This document shows positions 21,101 to 34,300 of a stretch of DNA of 64,000 nt, one piece after another. The notes under the pieces were generated by a model. It was not told the origin of the DNA. It made no database searches and was given only the letters and a program-made list of their open reading frames with translations. Source of the stretch: Cardiocondyla obscurior (lineage: Eukaryota > Arthropoda > Insecta > Hymenoptera > Formicidae); the NCBI RefSeq assembly GCF_019399895.1, contig NC_091868.1:8371593-8435592 (forward strand), given 5' to 3'. Numbering within the stretch: the first letter of the stretch is position 1; each line of letters opens with the position of its first letter. The position numbers were made by a program, and so were the translations under genes.

Positions 21101-24100
21101 CAGCAGCCCCGTGCACGCCACCCCTAGCAGATTTTACTGTTCAAATTTCTCGCATTCGACTTTCGGTACATGTGAGTTTCCTCTGCTATAATAACGGATA
21201 GAGAAAACAAACGGTTCGCCAACACAATCGGAGATAAAATTCGTTCTTTCCGGTTTCGTACAGACCGGATACGTAGAGTTATTCTTGCCACACTTATACA
21301 CAATTGTAGTATATACGCTCTATACCAAAATACACTTACGCTCTTGATGAGTAATCGTGTGTACGTGTGTTTCTTTCTTTTCTTTTTTTTTTCATTTTTT
21401 TTTTCCTTATATAATATGTATATATAAAATATTATGTATAAAAATCAAAGCCGCAATTATTACAATCATAATTCGCTATTACGTATAATAGAGTTCTAAA
21501 AGTTAGCCGTAATAATTAATAATTAACCGTAATCACTTATTACAATAAACTTCAAATCTAATCGACAGTTTACAATAGTGATAATAATATCAATATAATA
21601 GTTATAATAAAATAATAGTAATTATGAATACGTAAAGTGTAATTACAATATTGTCTAAAAAAATGGCAATTTATATTTCGCACTCACCGATTTCTCGCGA
21701 TACGCGTTCGTACATATGCGTCGATGTCGAGGGCGAGAGGTTCACGAGCGCATGTCGCGTAATTAAAGACTAGCAATTATAATTCCCCCACGAAGGATTC
21801 TACGTTGATTAATTATGTGAAACTGGGGTAGATCGCCGACGTCGTGCGACCAAGGGCTACGGATTTAAAGACACCCTTCTCGATAAGTTTTCACTCGCCT
21901 TCGCATGCACACACGTTCATTCACTTGCTCACTTATTCGTTAAAATAGTACGGAAGTTATTTGAAGAGTTCCCGATGTAAAATACAAAACGATATTTCGA
22001 GCTCCCTTTATTTTTAATCGCACAGATTGATTAATTTAAAGACTTATCAAAAATGAACGATGCGATGAAATAAATCTTATTCTTGTACGAAAAGATTTAA
22101 ATTTTTTATGCAAGTGTCATTTATAATTACGTTTCGAAAGCTCTTCAAATTACTCTCGCATTACAGTATATTCTGTGTATTCACCAATAAACAACTTTTT
22201 ATTCAGCATATAGACTACCCGGCTGAAAAATATTATGCGAAGTTATAATTAAAGCAAATTCGTAAAATCGCGACGAAAATTGTATACAGAGTCTGAAATG
22301 CATTTTGTGGATGTAAAAAGTAACAGCAGAAAGACGTATTCTTTTTTTTGTCTTGTAATACTTGAGATAAAATTCTTATATTATGTTCTTAAAGTTAAAG
22401 AAGAACAAGTTTTGTCGGGCAGTGTAAGTGGGCAGTTTCGGAGTGCATCCTTAAATCGACCTGTAATATACTTTTAAATTTGTCGGCAGTTTTCAGTTTC
22501 AGAACAGTCTTTACGTTTCGAAAGCTGTCGCGATTTTACGTTGCTTAATTATACGGCGGCGATTGGCAAATAACTCGCGGTCCGAAGGTACCAGCTATTA
22601 ATCGCTAATCACGTTGATCAGTAACAGAAATTCGTTTGCGCTATTGAGTACAAACGAAGGCCAAGTAAATAGGAAATAATCGCGAATTACTTGCCACCGG
22701 TTTGATCAGAATCGGCGAAAAAAGAAACTGAAGATCGAGATTCGTAAGTCTCGAATTATTTTGGCAATTATTGTACTTGTCTATATATACAAGTTATTAT
22801 ACGCACTACGTCACGGAACACCGAAGTACAAGCACATAAATGTTACAAGAGAATATATAAATCGTATCCGTCGTAAAGATAAATATAATTAATAAAATGC
22901 AGAGAAAAAAAAAATACATATATATATAAATATATAAAAACGGCGTGTAAATCAAGTGTACTTAATTAATATCACAATTTTTATCAAGATCTTAAAAAAA
23001 TTTGTGGTTACTAATTATTTATAATATTACAAAATTTTGAAAAAGTGGAAATAAAATGTTCGTAAAGTATTCACGCGCTTGTCCTTCGGTTCTCCAGGAT
23101 TCCATTAAAGAGAATCGTTATAATGAGCAGACCGTTATCGCACTCCGGCGAACGGTATCGAAATCGTTATCGGAGGTGAAAATTTAATGGACAGAAGGGG
23201 AGGGAAATCGCATTAACATTACGTTTTGTACACGCAGCTGATCACCATTGATTCCGGCGTAGATTGTACACGATTCTGCAAATCTACGTGATTTGAAAAA
23301 TATTCGTTCGGCCGATCGAACGGCCATGAATTACGATTTCTACACGATTTCTATACGATATAAGTATACGTATATAGATATAACAGTAATCACTTAAATT
23401 ACACGAATTATTAATTAGTGCGATCTCTTTTTTTCTCTCAAGAGCTTGATTTTGATCATCGAAGAGCTTCTATACGAGCATTACAGAGTGTCTTAATTCG
23501 CAAATACACCCCGAGACTCGAGGACACCTACAACGTTTAACGTACATCCATTTCGTATTCGAATTTGCATTACATTTCGGATTACAGTCGGACATGATCC
23601 CCGTACGTCGTCGTGCCGTGCTGCGTCGCGTTCGCTTAAAATATAGATTATTAATTTTTCCGCTGATACAAAAATACGATTCTTGGTCGGCAGCACCGCA
23701 CGAAAGTAGCGCGACATACGCGGGCACATTTATGTACAATTCTTCACGTACTCGGCAAATAATTATTCTGTACATTAGATATCCAGTTTGCATACCCGTG
23801 GTATCAATCGTGAATAACCAATATCATTTAACAGCGACAGCTAAAGAAATATAAAATGTAATACATTGTTAATTTTAAGAGACACGAGCGCTTAGCTTTA
23901 AACACCTATACCCTATTCGACTATGCATGCATAATTTGCCATGCAAATGTCGCGAAATAATATTGGCTATTCGTACAAGACGCTTGTTTTAATTCGCATT
24001 CGTCGTCGCTCGTTAATAGTAGTAAAGCAATTTCACTGGTTGCTCATGTACCGGTCGGTGAACAAGAGTATACGTAGTATCTTTGCGCTATGAAACAGAA

Positions 24101-24685
24101 ACTGGCTGATTTGATGATAAATGCACATTAACGCATTCGCAATTGCCTTGAGCATAAAATTTCGAACGAAATGTCAGTTTTCTCCCGTAATAATCAGGAT
24201 TATAGCAAATAGAAATTGATATATGTAGATCAATAAATATCTTTTATAAAATAACATTATGCATTATATTACATGTTGATTTTCATCATTCTTACGTCAG
24301 ATCGCATCCGACACTCCGGTTCTCGAGGGGAGAGGGCGGGGCGATTAAGGGGTAAAGGGATCAATGGAGAAATGCATTCATAACTGTCCCAAAAAACATA
24401 AAATTCTCCAAAAATATATTTCCCATTTTTCGTGCTAAATCGCACGTTTATGCGAAATAACCCTTAAATACAAATCCCCAGTCGTGCAAATAAAACATTA
24501 AATTTAGAAAGACTATATGTAAAAACGTGTGAAGCTTATACGTACAGACGGAAAGAACAGTAAATTAACTCTCAAAAGGTGAAACAAGTAATCTATATAC
24601 CGACGTAATTATAAAATTATTCTTGTATTTAAGGATTAATAAACATCGACGAGAGAGAAAGCCGACTGTACGAAAGAGAGAATAA

Positions 24686-24767
24686 AATCGCCAATTTATC
24701 TAATTTTATATATTTTTTTATTTTTTTTTTTTTATTTATATTTTATCTACTATTTAAATTGGCGATT
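24686..24767. repeat. Inverted repeat, 13-bp arms with AT-rich loop
   Basis: AATCGCCAATTTA (24686-24698) is exactly complementary to TAAATTGGCGATT (24755-24767), separated by 56 bp of almost pure A/T with a long T run. No target-site duplication is evident. Confidence 0.7.
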
Positions 24768-27700
24768 GCATTAAATTAGCTAAAATTTAAATAAAAATTT
24801 AATATTAAATTTAATATTGAGAAATTATCTCATATAGTAGCTCTTTTTATTTTGAAATGTGGCCCAATATTTAAACAATTCTCTCTTTATTCCATATTAT
24901 CTGAATACTGTTCAAGTAACAGTTATTTAATGTTACTGAAAAAAAAAATAAAGCTTTTTCATAAAAATAAAATTTTAAATAATTTGAATTGAATGATTTT
25001 CACATTATTCCATTGCTGGATTAATGTTTTAAATGTAAACTTTTTTTTTCTTTTTTATATACTAACTGTAAATATAATAGTATTCAGACAGATAATCAGA
25101 TATCGATGAGCGTGTTTCATGCGTGTAAAGTGTGTCATATTAAAATACAACTTTTTAAAATAATTATTTACTTTTTTCATATATGTTTCGCGTTTTCCGC
25201 ATGTGCTACTTTAGCATAACAGCACGGTAATCATAATAACGATGATAATGATGATAATAATAATTAATGTTACTTTTGTTTCACCCTACTTCCGTTATCG
25301 TCAAATCATCTAAAAATATTATGTGTATCATATGTATTTTCGCTTTCGATCTCGTCGACCTCTCTTATTCTCCTCCTCTCTAGTTACTCTTTTCACTGGA
25401 GACTCCGCCAGTCATGGTATTTATTACAAGTATCTACATGTAATGCCTACGTATATTTATTATAATAGTACTTTATGCGCAAGTGTAACACACGGACGGT
25501 AGTGCCTAGAGGTCAACCGAGATCCAAGAAAAATTTCGACCGTTATATTGACAATTGTATTTGTGTATGTATACGTGTATGTTTTATCGATTCTTAAAAC
25601 CGGGGTAAATAAATGCAGTTTATGTACACCTCGATTTACGATATTAAGCTATCCTCAATAATAACTAGATTTCAAAAATTAAAATCAGATAATTTAATGC
25701 AAGCGGAGTCTATTTATTTCCGCATTAAGTAATAATTTATTTTTTTCCCATAATATTTATGTAAAAAAAAAATTAAAGAACATATACTATAGATAATTTT
25801 TAAAGATATTTCTGTGAACAAGTTAAAGACTTGTTAGTATTCTTCAAGAATTTATTAATAGCATAAATCGAGAGAAAATGTATAAAGGAACGAGGATATT
25901 TTAGACCGCATAAAACGAACGTTTTTGTACTTCAAGAATGCAACATTCTTGCATACATAAAAATATATCGCTAATTTGTGGAGCATACTTGAATTTCACT
26001 CGTACGTCGCGAATTATTGTTAAAACAGTCATCGGTATCGAAGTTAATAGTTTATCCTTCGATGCAATAATTAATTTTTTATCATCTTCCAATCACGAAT
26101 CAAATTATCGACAATGATTCTGTTTTAATAATAACAAGATGTACAATACATTAAGAGGTAGTCGTTTGCTGCGTTAATCCTTAGCATGTTGCATTATATA
26201 TTATATTATTACTTATTATCTCATTATTTTTATACTTCTGATTTGAACGTTCAAAGCATTATGCTTATACTTGATATTCTTTATCGATTTTAATCGTTCT
26301 TCGACAAATAGTATTTAAGAAACGCTGAGAACATAGATTTAAAAAAAGTGTAAATTACAAAATTAAATTGTACACGTTTAAAGTAACGATTAATAAATTA
26401 CTGATTACTAAACACTTCACAGTCAAGAGTTATTCAATTTCGAGCAAGATAGAAAAAAAATACATACTTATTTTTTCGAAATTTACGCGTTGTAGTTTAA
26501 ATCTGTATCGGTCAGCGCCTTACTTCTGTAATACTTCGCGGATAATTTCTCCCTCCACGAAGCACCCGTGTGAATACCCGACGCATCAGTCAACACGGTG
26601 ATTCTTTTAAAAACATCAATAGGGAGAACACACGCAAGGATTAAAGCAGAGGTACACGCGAGCATACTCGAAGCGCATACGTTCGTTTGTGAGCGGTCGA
26701 GGACCGACTGACCAGAATCGACGATTTAAGCTGTACATTACGTACCTATGTACGCCAAGTATACACTTTTTACACGTATATAATTATATAGCCTTTGCCT
26801 GCTCTTTACGCATTCCAACCGTGAAGAAGAAGCCTCCCTATCGCAACGATTGATCGAATGGAATGATCGGCGAGTTTTCCTTCGTCTCTTTTACCCTTTC
26901 ACGTGTTTTCGGAGGTAATCATACGTCTGAAACACGTAACGCACCATGCAACGCACGATTGAATAACATATTATTTTCAAAAAGAAAATACAGGGCATAT
27001 CAAGTTCGTTTATTTGTTCGAATTTGTCGACTTCAATGTCTGGCGAGAGATCAGCAACTTCTTTAATTGGATTTCTAATATAATATCTCTATTAATAAAT
27101 TTATAATAAATTACATTGCTAAAAATTTTGCTGTTGTCAAAGTTAAATAATTAAATAAAATAAAAAATTAATTTATTAAAAAACGTTCCAGTCTTTAATT
27201 TGATAAATATCTATATTACGTCTGAAGTATATGCACAATCGTTTATACTTGATTTCGTTTTTCTTTTCTCATTCAGACAATAAAATTTACCTTTTAATTA
27301 TAATTATTAAAATTTCACGATATTGCATTTCAATTAAAAGATTCTCTTACTTTCTTATCGTTAGGATTTTGAAATGTTTGATGCCACAAACTAAATATCA
27401 ACTCCTAAGCTAATTTCTTTAGCTTTGATTATAATCTCTAGGTATAATAAAATTTGTATTCGATCGTTTTTAAATTAAAAAAGAAACCTACATTTATAAC
27501 CTACGTAAATGCCCCGCGTTTCCTTTTGCGTCACGGTAAAACGAATGTTACCGTTAGAGAGTTAGATAACGCTTGCACGCGCGCGAGCGCGGCGGGAACG
27601 CCGTCATATACTAATCAACGCCGGTGCAAAGTACGAGGCAATCCCTCACTGTCTGTCCATGCGAACCGCATTCACTGCCACCCGCGAGGCCGCTCGTGTG

Positions 27701-27790
27701 CTTTGATTCGATTCGATTCCCCGGATCTGTCGGTGCGGCGGACCGCGTGCTCGCCGCAAGCACCGTCATTTCGTAGGCACGGAAGTTACT

Positions 27791-27796
27791 TTTATT
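27791..27796 (-). terminator. Candidate polyadenylation signal of the OATP gene
   Basis: TTTATT on the + strand reads AATAAA on the minus strand, about 575 bp beyond the OATP stop codon. I saw no earlier exact AATAAA between it and 28372, so it is the nearest candidate end of the transcript. Confidence 0.35.
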
Positions 27797-28371
27797 GCGT
27801 GTACTTACTGACAAGCCTCCCTGAGAGAGAAACCTTACTAACTTCTCCAAGGCGCATTCGAGAGACTTATATTACGATGCGATGCTCAAACGAAGTATGC
27901 CCGTCTTTAATTTCCACTCTTTCTTCCGTGTCTTCGTTCTTTTCTATCGCATGTTAATTGCTTTTTCTTCTATCTTTTAAACTTAATTTCTCTTCCACTT
28001 TGTCATATAACTGAGGCTTAGCCCTCCGAGTCATCGAATCAAAATCGTTCGAGTCGTCCTTCAACTTCAGTCTTCCTGTAATTCATGCCAAGTCTCCTTC
28101 TTTTATGCTCGGATGCTGTCGAGGGACAAGAGGGACTAAACTTCCTGCCCATCAGAACGGAACTCTTTCGAGGAAAGTTCCGTTTGGATGCGTGTAATCG
28201 CCGGCAAGTCAATCGTTTCGCCGTCTCTTGGAAGCACGACGAGTTGTACTGGCACCATTCGTGAAGGACGATGCCCCTACGTATCCTACGACACTGCGTT
28301 GCATCCTTAGACGACGACGATGATAATGTCGCCGTCGCGGCCCTTCACCGCAAAAGAGTAATACGAAACCT

Positions 28372-31300
28372 TCACAAATAGTCGTTCTCGACCGCTTGAG
28401 CGTCCTGCGACTTTAACGTCGCCATTTCCTCCGCAGTACCTGTCTCGCCCTCCTGTTCCTCCACGAAGCTTATGCTCCCGGCCTTGTACCAGACGACTAT
28501 ATCTACCACGAAGGCCAGCAAGAGAATACCGCCTGTCGTACCTACAAAAAAAACATTGAATCGATATGTTGCATAATCTGTGTCAACATGCGATCCGGCA
28601 TGTAACATTATAAATTTTATTGTCCATAAACGTACATTCTGCCTTTTCGTAACCTCTCTCCTCACTTGATCTATTGCCTCAATTTTATATATTTTAAATT
28701 TAATTATAACACCATGTGCGTTATTTTAAATTCAACACGACGACGATGATACTTTATAGATAGATTAATTACTAAAATTGCTCAATCCATTTTTTATATT
28801 TTTTAATATATAACAAACTTTTTGCACACAACTCAAAGCTGTACATACCGTGGTAGAACATTCTAAAAACGTTCGAATCGTAAAGCCAACAGGCGCCTCG
28901 CTCACCGCAAGCGTATTCCCATACGAGACAAGCGGAATCCACCACAGCACCATAAACGATAGGACACGGAACATTGCCTGAAGCAAATGGACAGAAGCAT
29001 TATATTAAAAAAAAAAACAAGAAGTAATTACAGATCTTTTAAATACTATTAATACTAGTAATTTTTATCATTCAAAAAATTATATAAATATTTAATTACA
29101 TTCCATAAATAATCTAATTACTTTTGGTTATAAAATTTCTTTATGTCTTTTGCCAACAAATTCTCAGAGGTTGTCGCTGTTTCCATATTACGTTATTAAA
29201 AGAGATTTTTAGCGAGTAATTACCGAACAAGCCGATGGCGAATTGTATCAGGCCAAGTGCCATAGCTTTGTCCCTGGGATCCACGCATCGCAGAATGAGC
29301 AACATAGAGCCTACCTCGCTCGTGGAGTGAATAAAAACGAAGACTGAGAACAGGATCATGTAAACCCAAAAGTTACTGCATTCCAATTCGCAGTAACCGA
29401 TCGACGCCGTGCTCACTACTTCCGGTATCGTTAAGTTCTCTCCGATGCATTGACAATTATAAAACTGCGAAGCATCAAACGTATGTCATTAAAAAATGTC
29501 ATTAAAAAATATACATAAAGCAAAAAAGATTGTAGAGAAAATTGTACATCTCGAGCCTTGTGTGTTATCAAGTAATTAAAGCATAAAGGCGTAATATTTC
29601 TCGTCGAAGAGAATTAAGATATTCACAGTAGATACTCCTGCTCAGGATTACGTTTCGTTATTAAAAATAAAGAGAGCCGAATAAGACAACGTGGTCAAAA
29701 TTACTTCTTGTTTCAACGATCGCGGGGCGCTGTCCAAATATAATTTTACAGAGACGAGAGATCTCTTCCAAATTAACGTTGATTCCCGAACGGCTTCGCC
29801 GCAATCTCAATTCTTGATCTTACAATGTTTCCAAGCTGACGACCGATTCAATTACCGTCGTATCCCGTGTAATCTCGCTCGAGCAGACGTGTCATCAGAG
29901 CATGTCCTGCCAGGTGCCGGTTCTACCGGGCTTAGCACTTACCGATGCCACTTTGCCGTCAGCAACCGTATAATTCGAGCAGCCCGCGTGACACGCGGAG
30001 AAATATGTTCTACCATCGGCGCCGCAGATTGGACTAAATTTGTTCCGATCGCAGTCGCAGGTAGCCTCGCAGGTCGGCTCGAAGCTGGAGAGTCTGCGGA
30101 AACGTTTACAGGTCAATCTCACTTTCTTCGAGAGCGATCTTCAAACAGGTTGAACTTCATGCTTGAATCGCTTACAAATTAACACCTTAAAAGGTACATC
30201 TTCTTTCAACGAAAATCGAGGAGGTACCGTGCGCGTTATTTAATAATCGCGGTATGAGTTTTTGTCTTTCCGTTTTCGCGTCGGGCGTGCAAGCGAGAAG
30301 ACGAATCGGAAGAGCCCCAGACGTACGTATTTAGAGGAACCGTGCGATATCGTTCGGCTTGTAAACGAGAAGCAGGGCGTGCGAGAGTCCGCGCCGTGTT
30401 TCGGATACGTGTACTTACGATGCGCATTCTAAATCAGACACGCATTCGACCGTGTAGTCTTTCGTTAAGTGCCGGCCGTCGTAGCCGCGCCCGGCAGCGC
30501 GTTTGAATACGCGAGGCGGTGATAGTTTCGCAATGGTGTTGCTGACACGAGCCGTACGCTCACGAGAATACCGTAACGCGACATTATCGAAAAGAGCACG
30601 AAAATGCAAAATGGATTTGTGTCACATTGCACCGTACCCGAGAACGTGGAATCAACATTTAAAATGCTCCGAGTTCTAATCGCGGATGCTAATGGTATTC
30701 CGAACTACTTTCCTATCTTTTTCCTCCGCGTTCTACATTTTAATTAAAAATTTATCTCCTCGAGTAGCTACGATAAAAAAAAAAAAAAAGAGTTAACCTC
30801 AAAAATACTATTTATTCGTAATAAAATTCGCAATAAAAAAAAACGAAAAAAAAAAAAAGAAATTTATTTTAATGACGCATCGGGTATAATTATTAGGTTC
30901 GTTAAATTTTGCCAGATAAAATCACTTACCCGTCAGAATGTGACACGAGTCCGGCGAAGTCGTCCATCGGACAGCCAATAAACATCAGCACGCCCATGCC
31001 GATCGCGTAAACGACCGCGGTGAAGGCGATCCAGGCTGCGACGAATCTTGCGTTAGGTTTCGCCCTCAAGATAAATACGCCGCTAATTATGATGCCCAAT
31101 CCCATCACTAGGATCCCGCCGACACCTGCGAAAAAAAAAAACACGTTATTACACGATGCTCGGAGCCGTTCACCTGGCATTCTCGCTCTGCGTCATAATC
31201 CAGTCGTGAAAATTCAAGAACGGCGGTAGTCCACTTCGTTAAACAGACTTCATTAATATTAAAAAATAAAGAGTAATAAAACGAAACCGAAAAAAAGGTT

Positions 31301-34300
31301 CGACGCGCTTGTCGGAGGGCTCGGGCGAGCGTCGTGTTCGAGCACATGATGGCTGACCACGCGTTTAACAGGCCGACCACACAGCTGACCGGCAGCGCAG
31401 TTGGCGCCGTGCGACCTACGACAATCGCGCGACCTACAGCAATTTCGGAGCGAGAAATTCGCGCGCGATGTTCACACCACCGCGTTCCGCACAATGGCTG
31501 ACTATGCGGCGAGCGTCGCATCCGAGTTCTGTGTGCGCCGGATATTTTAATCGCGGAGAGTGAGTACGAAGCGAAATATACATTTGAATAATATATTAAT
31601 ACCGAATATGTCGTTAACCAAGAAAATCTGTTCTGTTTCAGATTGAGATCGAGAGGAGAAGCAGAAGGAGAGACGAGTGCTCGCGTCCCGGCGAATTTGC
31701 GCGCGGAAACAAAATCCGGCCCGGAGGCATCCCGCACAATTTGAGAGGAAAAGAAGGAGGCCCCGGTGAAGCATCGTGCAAGCTCATAGTAAGCATTAAC
31801 TCGGATAAAATAAAAATGACGACTCTTCGCGCCTGTTATTTATTCTTACTTTTTCTTTCAATCTTTTAAATGTAATATGTATACGTAGCGCCCGATGCTT
31901 ACAAATTCGCGACGAATCGGAGTGAATGTTGAATATAATATTCGGTGTTTTTAATGTTTTATAACGTGTCGAACTGCTTACAGGTATCGGCGAAAAACAT
32001 GAACAGAGCGGTCGAGCAAGCGAGCGAGCTGCGTGCCATGAATTCCTCACGTTTCTCCCACTTCGGAGATGCACCAGTCGGACCTCGCAGCACGAAGGAA
32101 GCGGTACTTTTGCCGGAAGGCCGAAAGGTAAATAGTTATTCTGAATAGAGTTACATCCCTTTACTACTCAATCATTTTCGTATTATAGTCTTTGTCCTCG
32201 TTATTAAAATTTTGTCGTAGCAAGTGGCGCGAGGATTAAACTAATTAATTATTCTTTTTTTTGTTTAGGTGAAAATCCGGAGGTGTTGTGTAAAAGTGTT
32301 GTGTGATAAGAAGGCTCAGCCCGACTCTTACAACGTTCTGAAAGGAGGAGGACGAGGTCCAGAATGGACACCATGTATCGGCGGAGCAACTGTTAGGTAA
32401 AAATTAATTTTTCTTTATCGCTAGCTTTGCCGTTTTATTAACAGAGTACTTTGTTGTGATTTATTTAATTAAAGAATAAATTATAGACGTGTAAAATTTT
32501 TTTTTAGACAGTTTTAACATGTCTTTAATTAATATTTTTTAATTTTATGTTTTAGTCATCTGCTGTATCGTCAACTCCGCTGCTGCGCATCGTCCGGTGA
32601 GCTACATCTTTTTTTTTTTATAATATCAAACTAAATCAATATCACCTGAGTTGCGAAACTAAATAATACATGACTAATCAGTGCGCACGTAAACATAAAT
32701 TACAGTCCTGATTGCGCGTAAAATTTACAAGGTATTATTAATTACTTTCCGTCGTTTGTAATTCAAAAAATATTGCAAGTTGTACGTAAACATTAGCAGC
32801 ATTTCGACCAAATTATTCAATTATTTTTGTCGACGGATTTTGTCGCGACTTTCCGCACGACAAGCGACGCGAGAATAATTTCTTCTTTTTTTTTTTCTCC
32901 TTTTTTTTTTTCTTTTTCGTGAGCGAAACGGCATGGTCGTTCTGACGTTTACGTCAAATTATCCACTTTGCGTCGTAATCGCGACGGACATCCGGCGGCG
33001 AAATCTTGCGACGCCGCCCGGCCGATCTTTCGGAAATGTCGTCGTCGCCGTTATTTCAGACACACGATTCATCTTTCACGGCGTGCATATCATTAGTAAT
33101 ATAATTGGGGATACGTTTCGGCATTGCCGAGCCGCGATCGCGTGTCCACTCGCGATAATTACCTGAGATCATGTTCGCATGATGAGCCGGCAGGCGAAAT
33201 TGGCTCTCGAGGTACTTCGGTAGAAAGGTATAGAGACCAGCGATCGGCAGGATGTGTAACACACTGCTCGCAGTTCTGAACATCAGAATGTCGTTTTTCA
33301 AAAGCCTCTTCACAGCGCTGGGAAAGTCTGCAACAGTAACGATCAGCGTGTTAATATTACAATACGCGTGCGTGAGCGCGAAACTTAATATCAGATCGGT
33401 CGGTGAGGTCCATGCGCGTTTCATTAAAGCTGTCATCGATTTCCGACGCAAGTCAAACGGGCGAGGAATTATAGCGGCCGGGCAACCAGAAATATGTCGA
33501 GTAATAAAAGAAACACTGATCGCCGGCGTAAAATGTAAATTCTCGTCTCCCTTGCCCGAAGATGGACCGCCGAAAGACGAATATATAAATCAAGCAATCT
33601 AACGGCGATAAACATCAGCCGGCGTGCTCGCACGAAATATCAAGTAACAGACGTTTTAACGAAATCCAACCCGGACGACGCTGTGCGTACCTTCGAAACA
33701 TCTAAAAGTGCTATATCAAGTGTCTTACTAATTATAACTTCCTACGTGAAAGTAAGAAAACCTAAGTAAAAGAAATTAAATCTCGGGGTCCCTCCCTATG
33801 TTACAACAAGCGCACGGGTCATCGACTCGAGGTGTTACACCTTTCATAGGCGAAGGTTACGCAGGGCCTGGCCTGGCCTGGCGATAGTCCTAGTCGCGTT
33901 CTGGTTGCGCGTGCATCTTGGCGAACGCGAGATACACGCGTGGCCACGGTTATCTCTTATTGGTCTCGGTCCCTCTCGCCTTATCTTCTCGGTGTTCTCG
34001 GACCCCGCGAGCATCCGTGCACACTCATCCTCTGCAAATCTGACAGAGTTGCTTGCCGGGTCTACTGATCCCCCGTGTATTTACGAGCTCGATTACGAGG
34101 GGCGAGCTAATTAGCAAGCAATCGAGGCCTCTCCTCCCGTACGTCCTCGGGAAGAGGCGAAAGGGTTCGTGGTAAGAACGCGACGCGGGAAGAAATCGCG
34201 AGGAAGGTAGAAAGGACGCGGGGCCTTTCTTTGCCCTACGTTGCAAGACGCGGGGCGATTCTAAGCGACTCGGCAAGTCTCACCGGCAGCTTCGCCGGAA

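Larger units (their letters stand above)
18600..28371. other. Long AT-rich non-coding tract with microsatellites and small elements
   Basis: About 9.8 kb between the secreted-protein cluster and the 3' end of the transporter gene. Frames of 60-170 codons exist but none shows a signal peptide, domain, homology or splice chain. Contents seen: two TTAA-flanked short inverted-repeat elements (19.3 and 20.1 kb), a lone similar terminus at 21.1 kb, TA-rich runs at 19700-19756 and about 22914-22936, a GAT/AAT-rich run near 25240-25265, and an inverted repeat at 24686-24767. The last roughly 600 bp before 28372 are probably transporter 3' UTR. Confidence 0.6.

Noticed and set aside
24341..24472. TTAAGGG ... 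CCCTTAA inverted ends resembling another TTAA element
   Set aside because: Only about 7 bp match and the interior shows no further similarity to the two elements at 19.3 and 20.1 kb.
29691..30182. 163-codon plus-strand frame
   Set aside because: Antisense shadow of the OATP Kazal-domain exon.
33056..33602. Overlapping long frames on both strands
   Set aside because: The minus frame is OATP exon 6 extended into its introns; the plus frame is its shadow.
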